In this document: in pieces, positions 6,436-11,893 of the stretch
Numbering within the stretch: position 1 is the stretch's first letter
Layout of the letters: each line of letters begins with the position of its first letter
Source: Pseudomonadota bacterium
GTDB taxonomy: Bacteria > Pseudomonadota > Alphaproteobacteria > Micavibrionales > Micavibrionaceae
Assembly: GCA_016198545.1 (NCBI GenBank)
Contig: JACQIJ010000121.1
Coordinates: 1-11,893 of the forward strand
Length of the DNA stretch: 11,893 nt
Reading direction: 5' to 3'
Notes under the pieces: model-generated
The model's input: the letters and a program-made list of their open reading frames with translations, nothing else
Databases searched by the model: none
What the model was told of the DNA's origin: nothing
Position numbers and translations under genes: made by a program

Positions 6436-7578
6436 ATGGTCAGGGGTATCGTTCGCCGGATCGCCGTCTATCTTTTTGTTTTCACGCTGGTTCTTCCCGC
6501 GGCAAGCATGATGGCTCATTTTATGTACCAGAAAGCGCGCAGCCGCGTTCCGCCCGGCGCATCGACCCTCGACATGAAAATCCCGTGGTACCTTGCGCAT
6601 AAGGATGAATACGACGTTATTTTTCTGGGTGACAGCCGTACCCTGACCGATATCCATCCCGATTTGCTTGCGCCGTATATCGGGCCGCGCGCGGTCAATC
6701 TTGCGCACTGGGCAACATGGATGCCGATGCAATATGCGATATTCCGCGATCTTGTCGGAAAAATACCGCCGGGAACGGTCGTCGTCTGGTCGGTCGGTCA
6801 TCAGAATTTTCAAAAGCAGACGCTTAACGCCGTTTATCCCGTCGGATTTGACGGCATGCTTGCGCTGTTTCGCTTCGGATACGGCCCGAATGACATACTG
6901 AAAAGCCAGGCCTTTTTCATGCCGCCGCTGATGCTGTTGATGCAGGCTGACAAGCTGTACCGCAGAATCGAACAGATCATGTCCCTTCCCCTGCTGCGGA
7001 TCAACGGGCGGGGAGACGAGGTCCGGAATCCGGCTTCGTTTTCGGATGATTTGCTGAAGCAATACCGTGAAATGCCGGGCGTCGGGTACGCCAAGGCCTG
7101 GTACGGCGATGACGGAAGCATCGCATCAATCGAGCAGTACAAGACGAATGGCGCTTATTTGCGCACGGAGATGGATCCGTCCTTCTACAGACGGAAGCAG
7201 AAGGAAAACGAGGCCATGAATGACGGAAGCGTGGAAATTCCCGCCGCCGACCCCGAAAGCTGGGGGCCTTTTGTCGGGATTCTGGAGATGTGCCGGAAAA
7301 ACGGCATCCGGCTGATCGTGAACGAGGTGGAGGATGCGCCGTACCGGTACGCCACGCTGCGGCAAAAGGAAATCTATCGCGCTTTCATGCGCGATACCGT
7401 GCAAAAGACCGTTGGATCATATGGATTTTCTTACGTCCGCGTGGATTTCGATCGTCTTTTATCGGAAGATTATTTTGACCACAATCATATGAATAGCAAG
7501 GGCGTGGGGAAGTTCACGCCGCTGTTCGGCGATGCGTTGCGGCGGGCAATAAGGGAACGTTACCCCGATGCCCTTTAA
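6436..7578 (+). CDS. SGNH-fold (AlgX/AlgJ/DltD-like) acyltransferase partner protein
   Basis: Predicted extracytoplasmic SGNH-fold protein of 380 aa that would place acyl groups on a surface polymer, working with the MBOAT protein encoded next. An N-terminal membrane segment or uncleaved signal (about 7-27) anchors it. The nucleophile motif GDSR has Ser at 67, and a DHNH motif supplies the Asp348/His351 pair in the expected C-terminal position, so the Ser-Asp-His set looks intact. In known pairs the MBOAT protein moves the acyl group across the membrane and the SGNH protein transfers it. The gene starts 44 nt after the usher stop and its end overlaps the MBOAT gene by 11 nt. No Shine-Dalgarno precedes the ATG. 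The polymer substrate is not revealed by the sequence: exopolysaccharide, cell wall or the fibre itself are all possible. Confidence 0.78.
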   Translation: MVRGIVRRIAVYLFVFTLVLPAASMMAHFMYQKARSRVPPGASTLDMKIPWYLAHKDEYDVIFLGDSRTLTDIHPDLLAPYIGPRAVNLAHWATWMPMQYAIFRDLVGKIPPGTVVVWSVGHQNFQKQTLNAVYPVGFDGMLALFRFGYGPNDILKSQAFFMPPLMLLMQADKLYRRIEQIMSLPLLRINGRGDEVRNPASFSDDLLKQYREMPGVGYAKAWYGDDGSIASIEQYKTNGAYLRTEMDPSFYRRKQKENEAMNDGSVEIPAADPESWGPFVGILEMCRKNGIRLIVNEVEDAPYRYATLRQKEIYRAFMRDTVQKTVGSYGFSYVRVDFDRLLSEDYFDHNHMNSKGVGKFTPLFGDALRRAIRERYPDAL

Positions 7579-8965
7579 TTCATCCACCTATCTCCTGTTC
7601 TATATTTTCACGCTATGCGCAAGCTGGGCGATGGTCGGGCGGCCGCGCCTGCGCATTCTGTTTCTGCTGCTGGCGAGTTATTTCTTTTATGCCTCGAATA
7701 ACGGGTGGATTCTCTCGCTGTTGCTGGCCTCGACTGCGGTCGATTATTTTGCTGCGCTGAAGATCGAAAACGTCGCGGGTCCGCGCGCGAAAAAAACATG
7801 GTTGATCCTGTCGATGATCGCCAATCTCGGCATGCTCGGGTTTTTCAAGTACTACAATTTCTTTGCGGAAAGTTTCATCGCGGCAGGCTTTTCCGCGCGC
7901 ACGCTCGACATTATTTTACCGGTCGGCATTTCCTTTTACACATTTCAAAGCATGAGCTATACCATCGACGTGTACCGGGGCCGCCTGAAGGCAGAAAAAT
8001 CGTTCCTGAATTTTGCGTTTTATGTCGCCTTTTTTCCGCAACTTGTCGCCGGACCTATTGTGCGCGCAAAATATTTCCTGCACCAGGTGCCGGAAAAGCC
8101 GCGCCTGAATCTGCGTATGCTGGAGGGCAGCCTTTATCTTATCTTTACCGGCTTGTTCAAGAAAATCGTTCTGGGCGATACGCTGGGCGATTCCGCGGGC
8201 GCAGCGTTTGATGATCCGGGTTCCATCGGCGCGGTTACGGCGTGGCTGGGGCTTTATGCCTTCACGTTTCAGATTTACTTCGATTTCTCGGGCTACACCG
8301 ATATCGCCATCGGCTGCGCGCGGCTTCTGGGATACCGCCTACCGCCGAACTTTCGCCGGCCCTATACGGCGGCCAGTTTCTCCGAATTCTGGAGGCGGTG
8401 GCACATATCGCTGTCCTACTGGCTGCGCGATTATCTCTACATCCCTCTGGGCGGCGGCAGGGGGTCTAAGATTTTCAACATGCGCAACCTGATGATCACA
8501 ATGCTGCTGGGGGGGCTGTGGCACGGCGCGGCATGGAATTTCGTGATATGGGGCGGCATCCACGGCCTGATGCTGACGGGTGAACGCGCGTTCGGGATGG
8601 TTCATATGGCGCGCGATTTCGCGGGGCGGGCATGGGTACGCTTCATTCACTCTTTTATCGTCTTTCAAATCGTCGTTCTGACATGGGCGCCGTTCCGCGC
8701 GACCAGCCTTGAAAACCTGACGGATTTCGCGCGCGCTCTTGTCCGGTTCGATCATCCCGCCGTCATAACTTACGGCATGGTTATTGCCGCGATGATTTGC
8801 GCGGGCGGGTACGGCGCGCAATGGATCGGAGAACGCTGGTCGCTGCGCCGCTTCGCTGTACGGCAGCCGGTGGTTATGAAGGCCCTGTTTTATGCGGGGA
8901 TTACTATTTGCGTTGTCGTTTTCTCGGCGCGCGGCAGTGAGCCGTTCATTTATTTCCGGTTTTAA
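7568..8965 (+). CDS. MBOAT-family membrane O-acyltransferase (AlgI/DltB-like)
   Basis: Polytopic inner-membrane acyltransferase of 465 aa, a normal length for the AlgI group. About ten hydrophobic segments are visible. Family motifs are intact: PVGISFYTFQSMSY, FFPQLVAGPI, FDFSGYTDIAIG, the RRWHISLSYWLRDYLYIPLGG region with His279, GGLWHGAAWNF with the conserved catalytic His319, and the typical aromatic C-terminus FIYFRF. It would take an acyl group, commonly acetyl, from a cytoplasmic donor and pass it to the SGNH partner. It overlaps the preceding gene by 11 nt, with AAGGGA 11 nt before the ATG, so the two proteins are likely made together. No polysaccharide synthase lies in the window, so naming it algI would overstate the case. 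Confidence 0.93.
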   Translation: MPFNSSTYLLFYIFTLCASWAMVGRPRLRILFLLLASYFFYASNNGWILSLLLASTAVDYFAALKIENVAGPRAKKTWLILSMIANLGMLGFFKYYNFFAESFIAAGFSARTLDIILPVGISFYTFQSMSYTIDVYRGRLKAEKSFLNFAFYVAFFPQLVAGPIVRAKYFLHQVPEKPRLNLRMLEGSLYLIFTGLFKKIVLGDTLGDSAGAAFDDPGSIGAVTAWLGLYAFTFQIYFDFSGYTDIAIGCARLLGYRLPPNFRRPYTAASFSEFWRRWHISLSYWLRDYLYIPLGGGRGSKIFNMRNLMITMLLGGLWHGAAWNFVIWGGIHGLMLTGERAFGMVHMARDFAGRAWVRFIHSFIVFQIVVLTWAPFRATSLENLTDFARALVRFDHPAVITYGMVIAAMICAGGYGAQWIGERWSLRRFAVRQPVVMKALFYAGITICVVVFSARGSEPFIYFRF

Positions 8966-8997
8966 CCTGAAAAATGCCATATCCGCGCTGCCTTAAA
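8966..8997. other. Convergent gap without a recognisable terminator
   Basis: Only 32 nt separate the stop of the plus-strand MBOAT gene from the stop of the minus-strand DUF155 gene. No stem-loop with a U-tract is visible on either strand, so Rho-dependent ending or overlapping 3' ends are likely. Confidence 0.5.
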
Positions 8998-9816
8998 TCA
9001 GAAAAACTTCTCCCCCAGCGTCAGACATATCTCGAATACGATCAGAATCACGATATACCATTCGACGTGCAGCGTGCGCTTGTCGGTCAGAAGGCCCAGC
9101 ATCGTCTCCGCCGTCTGGTGGATCAGGTCCAGCTTGTGCTTGAGGACGCCGTGCCTCTCCAGAAGCTCGTATTCGGACTCGATCTGCATGTAAAGCCGTT
9201 CCAGGTCGGGCCTGTCCCACAATATGTCGGGCTTGTCCTCCACCTCGACGCGGCCGATGACCTGGCTCTGGATCAGGAGCGATGCGCCGATATGGCTTAA
9301 TAGATCGCGGTTGCGCTGGCCGCTGCGCCCGCGGCGTTTCAGCTGTTCGGCCATGTGTTCGACTTTTTCAAAGCTGCCCGCGACCGTGCTCTCGTAATAT
9401 GAAAGCGTTACGCTCTTGGCCATGATGTCCGCGATGACCTGCAGATGCTCGACCCGGCATTCCCTCAGGGACACGAACGTATCCTCGGCCTGCTCGTCCG
9501 CCCGGGCGTCGATGATGATGTCGGTTTCGTCGAATTCGGCTTTTTCGAACGGATCCTGCACGATGACCTGCAACGCCGACAGGAACGATACTTCCTCCAC
9601 CGGGTCGACGTTGAACAAAACGACCGCTCCGTACCTGAACAGGACAGCGTACCCGTCCGCCCCCGTATTGACGACCAGCGGCGACGTGGCGATTTTGGGC
9701 GCAATTTCAAAGGCCTTCAGGTTCAGACGTTGCCCGGCCAGCAGTGCGCGCACCTTCACGCGCTCCCGCCCCTCGAACAGTTTCGGGGATGTGCTTTTTA
9801 CTTTCACCTTCGACAT
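8998..9816 (-). CDS. DUF155 (RMND1/YagE-like) protein with C-terminal membrane anchor
   Basis: A 272-aa protein resembling the DUF155 family, which includes eukaryotic Rmd1, Rmd8 and mitochondrial RMND1. RMND1 supports mitochondrial translation from the inner membrane; the bacterial role is not established. Visible landmarks are the N-terminal VRALLAGQRLNLKAF, the strand pair GYAVLFRYGAVVLFNV, the helical second half with RDLLSHIGASLLIQSQVIGRVEV and DKPDILWDRPDLERLY, and the end HVEWYIVILIVFEICLTLGEKFF region, whose hydrophobic stretch (about 252-266) would anchor it in the inner membrane. The ATG at 9816 is preferred over 9915 because homology-like sequence begins just after it. No Shine-Dalgarno is seen; TATAAC lies 7 nt upstream, so a leaderless message is possible. 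It lies 136 nt after the TSUP gene. Confidence 0.82.
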   Translation of the reverse strand: MSKVKVKSTSPKLFEGRERVKVRALLAGQRLNLKAFEIAPKIATSPLVVNTGADGYAVLFRYGAVVLFNVDPVEEVSFLSALQVIVQDPFEKAEFDETDIIIDARADEQAEDTFVSLRECRVEHLQVIADIMAKSVTLSYYESTVAGSFEKVEHMAEQLKRRGRSGQRNRDLLSHIGASLLIQSQVIGRVEVEDKPDILWDRPDLERLYMQIESEYELLERHGVLKHKLDLIHQTAETMLGLLTDKRTLHVEWYIVILIVFEICLTLGEKFF

Positions 9817-9952
9817 GGGGAACGTTATACCAGAAAAACCGCCCGCGGGACAGGTTCGGAATACGTAAATTTTTTGGGCCGCGCAGGCGGGCATGATGAA
9901 AGAGAACGACGTCAATCCCCCGGATCATTCCAGCCGGCCTTGAGTTTCATTT
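9817..9952. other. Intergenic gap between TSUP and DUF155 genes
   Basis: This 136-nt gap holds an in-frame upstream ATG for the DUF155 gene at 9915, which would add 33 residues unlike the family and is rejected. No convincing hairpin terminator is visible on the minus strand. The only promoter-like element is the TATAAC at 9824-9829. Confidence 0.4.
9824..9829 (-). promoter_or_regulatory. Possible -10 element of the DUF155 gene
   Basis: TATAAC on the minus strand, 7 nt before the chosen ATG; no convincing -35 lies 16-18 nt upstream. If real it would produce a leaderless transcript starting at or next to the start codon. Confidence 0.22.
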
Positions 9953-10738
9953 TTAAATCAACCCGGCTATCAGCAAAACGCCTAGAATATAGAGCGTCAC
10001 GGCAACCAGGTTTCGAATGAATTCAATTGTCGTTTTTTTGAGAAAAACCGTTCCCGCCAATGCTCCTGCGAACGCAGCGAGCGTAGCGGCGACGAGCAAA
10101 CTGGCATTTACCTGCGCCATCAGCAACGTGATGTTTAACCCGTAAACGACAAGCCGTGTTATATCGACCATTGCCGCAATCGCCGAATTACTGGCTATGA
10201 ATTGGTTTTTATCCAGTCCCGCCCGTATAAGAAATGCGCTGCGAAAAGCGCCCTGATGCCCCGACAGGCCGCCAAAAAAACCGCTCAATACGCCGCCAGC
10301 GGGCAAATATCCTCTGCTTAAATTAATGTTTTTTAAAACAGGCAGCCATTCCACTGTCGCAAAAACGACAAGAAGCAGCCCAACGGTCAATTTTACGGGC
10401 GTCATCGAAGCGTTCAGAGCGGCAACGCTGTAGGAATGAATTTCCGGCATCTCCGAAAGCAGCGTCAAGAGCATGGCGCCCGGGACAGTTGCAATCATTG
10501 CCGGAATTCCAAAGCGCAATACAACTGACCATTCAACTTTTTCCCAGAGCAGGGCGAGCTTGAAAAGATTGTTGAGGAGATGAACAAAAGCCGTTATCGC
10601 CACCGCGACAGCGACGGGAAAAAAGATGGCGACGACCGGCATCAAAATCGTGCCAAGCCCAAATCCTGAAAACAAAGTCAGAACAGAGGCAAGAAAAGAC
10701 ACTGTCGCAATTACGAAGGTTGCCACCGTTACTCCCAC
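9953..10738 (-). CDS. TSUP (TauE/SafE-type) membrane transporter
   Basis: Inner-membrane permease of 261 aa with about eight hydrophobic segments in two similar halves, as is usual for the TSUP family of sulfite, sulfonate or other organic anion transporters. Family landmarks are [11 protein letters not shown] at 24-34 in the first half and [12 protein letters not shown] at about 155-166 in the second. The substrate cannot be read from the sequence. Translation starts with GTG: either at 10738, overlapping the guaA stop by 10 nt, or at the fifth codon (GTG at 10726), where GGGAG stands 5 nt upstream. Either way it is tightly linked to guaA and probably on the same transcript. No terminator is clear after its stop. 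A functional tie to GMP synthesis is not evident; shared transcription may be incidental. Confidence 0.9.
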   Translation of the reverse strand: MGVTVATFVIATVSFLASVLTLFSGFGLGTILMPVVAIFFPVAVAVAITAFVHLLNNLFKLALLWEKVEWSVVLRFGIPAMIATVPGAMLLTLLSEMPEIHSYSVAALNASMTPVKLTVGLLLVVFATVEWLPVLKNINLSRGYLPAGGVLSGFFGGLSGHQGAFRSAFLIRAGLDKNQFIASNSAIAAMVDITRLVVYGLNITLLMAQVNASLLVAATLAAFAGALAGTVFLKKTTIEFIRNLVAVTLYILGVLLIAGLI

Positions 10739-11893
10739 TCGATCGTTCCCGGGGGTTTGGAGGTCACGTCGTACACCACGCGGCCGATTCCGCGCACCTC
10801 GTTGATGATGCGGGTGGAGACACGGCCCAGGAATTCATGATCAAAATGGTAGTAATCCGCGGTCATGCCGTCGGTTGATGTCACGGCGCGCAGCGCGCAG
10901 ACGTAATCATACGACCGCGCATCGCCCATCACGCCGACCGCGCGCACGGGCAGCAGCACGGCGAAGGCCTGCCAGATCGCGTCGTACAAACCAGCGTTGC
11001 GGATTTCCTCAAGATACACCGCATCGGCTTTACGCAGAATTTCCAGCTTCTCCGCCGTGATCTCGCCCGGAATACGGATGGCGAGGCCGGGGCCGGGGAA
11101 CGGGTGGCGCTTCACGAAATCAGGGTGCAGGCCAAGCTCGACGCCCAGCGCGCGCACCTCGTCCTTGAAAAGTTCTCGCAGCGGTTCGACCAGTTTCAGC
11201 TTCATGCGGTCGGGCAGGCCGCCGACATTGTGGTGGCTTTTGATCGTCACGCTGGGGCCGCCGGTGAAGGATACCGATTCGATGACGTCGGGATACAGCG
11301 TGCCCTGCGCAAGAAAGTCCGCGCCTCCGACGCGCTTTGCGCACATATCGAACACGTCGATGAACATGCCGCCGATGATTTTTCGTTTCATTTCCGGGTC
11401 GCTGGTACCTTCGAGCGCGGAGAGAAAACGCTCGGACGCATCCTCGTGAATTAAAGGAATGTTGTAATGGTCGCGGAACAGATCCACCACCTGTTCGCTT
11501 TCGCCGGCGCGCATCATGCCGGTGTCGACGTAGATGCAGGTAAGCTGATCGCCGATCGCTTCGTGCAGCAGCACGGCGGCAACGGATGAATCGACCCCGC
11601 CCGACAGGCCGCAGATGGCCTTGCCCTTGCCAACCTGCTTGCGGATTTTCGCGACGGCTTCCGCGCGGAAGGCGGCCATCGTCCAGTCGCCCTTGCAGCC
11701 GCAGACGATGTGGGTAAAGTTTTTCAATAGTTGCGCCCCGTGCGGCGTATGCACGACTTCGGGATGGAACTGCACGCCGTAAAAGCGCCGGTCGTCGTCG
11801 GCGATGAAGGCGAACGGCGCGCCTTCGGATTTTCCGACGATGCGGAAGCCCGCGGGAAGTTTCGTCACGCGATCGCCGTGGGACATCCACACC
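10729..11893 (-). CDS. guaA: GMP synthase (glutamine-hydrolysing), 5' part beyond the window
   Basis: Catalyses ATP-dependent amination of XMP to GMP with ammonia from glutamine, the last step of de novo GMP synthesis. About 387 codons are visible; the frame is open to the right edge, so the start and most of the glutaminase domain, including its Cys, lie outside. Numbering the visible fragment: the glutaminase tail keeps His43 and Glu45 (GVQFHPEV) of the Cys-His-Glu triad; the ATP-pyrophosphatase P-loop SGGVDSS is at 97-103, followed by YVDTGMMR; the C-terminal dimerisation domain has [15 protein letters not shown] and the family ending [15 protein letters not shown]. The MWMSHGD near the edge is internal sequence, not a start. 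The gene looks intact, and its stop overlaps the start of the TSUP gene. Confidence 0.98.
   Translation of the reverse strand, partial: VWMSHGDRVTKLPAGFRIVGKSEGAPFAFIADDDRRFYGVQFHPEVVHTPHGAQLLKNFTHIVCGCKGDWTMAAFRAEAVAKIRKQVGKGKAICGLSGGVDSSVAAVLLHEAIGDQLTCIYVDTGMMRAGESEQVVDLFRDHYNIPLIHEDASERFLSALEGTSDPEMKRKIIGGMFIDVFDMCAKRVGGADFLAQGTLYPDVIESVSFTGGPSVTIKSHHNVGGLPDRMKLKLVEPLRELFKDEVRALGVELGLHPDFVKRHPFPGPGLAIRIPGEITAEKLEILRKADAVYLEEIRNAGLYDAIWQAFAVLLPVRAVGVMGDARSYDYVCALRAVTSTDGMTADYYHFDHEFLGRVSTRIINEVRGIGRVVYDVTSKPPGTIEWE

Noticed and set aside
8339..8980. 213-codon minus-strand frame opposite the MBOAT gene
   Set aside because: Falls opposite the strongly conserved catalytic region of the MBOAT protein and has no recognisable domain.
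9817..9915. Longer start for the DUF155 gene at 9915
   Set aside because: The added 33 residues look unlike the family; the family-like sequence begins right after the ATG at 9816.
1..11893. Searched by eye for tRNA genes, CRISPR repeats, insertion-sequence ends and integrase sites
   Set aside because: No regularly spaced repeats, cloverleaf-like tRNA sequence, transposase frame or long terminal inverted repeats were seen; the inverted repeats found are short and local.

Overview
The window looks like chromosomal DNA of an alphaproteobacterium. This is inferred from GC-rich coding sequence, the GuaA type, a bacterial DUF155 (RMND1/YagE) gene and DUF4402 pilin-like proteins next to a chaperone and an usher-like protein. 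The genus cannot be told from the sequence. There are ten protein genes and little empty space. No tRNA, rRNA, CRISPR array, insertion sequence or integrase is visible.

Region 1 (about 1-6391) is a chaperone-usher-like surface-fibre locus built divergently around a control region at 2907-3178. On the minus strand, reading away from it, lie three secreted DUF4402-like subunits of falling length (257, 213 and 162 aa) and then a PapD-like periplasmic chaperone. On the plus strand lies a 1070-aa usher-like outer-membrane protein. It differs from a classical usher: the predicted barrel is followed by two Sdr/carboxypeptidase-regulatory-type beta domains and a SPOR-like C-terminus. A GC-rich hairpin separates the first subunit gene from the rest, and subunits 2 and 3 overlap, with the ribosome binding site of subunit 3 inside subunit 2. 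Both features suggest tuned subunit ratios.

Region 2 (6436-8965) continues on the plus strand with an SGNH/AlgX-J-like protein and an MBOAT (AlgI/DltB-type) membrane O-acyltransferase that overlap by 11 nt. This is the usual two-part machine for moving acyl groups across the inner membrane onto an extracytoplasmic polymer. Its position behind the usher gene suggests, without proving, that surface-polymer or fibre acylation is linked to the fibre.

Region 3 (8998-11893, minus strand) is housekeeping: guaA (GMP synthase, running off the right edge), a TSUP-family transporter whose start overlaps the guaA stop, and a DUF155/RMND1-like protein with a C-terminal membrane anchor. It converges with region 2 over only 32 nt, without a recognisable terminator.

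The best candidate for an under-described system is the divergent DUF4402 pilin/chaperone/SPOR-usher locus with its acyltransferase pair. Family names here come from recognising motifs by eye, not from searches.
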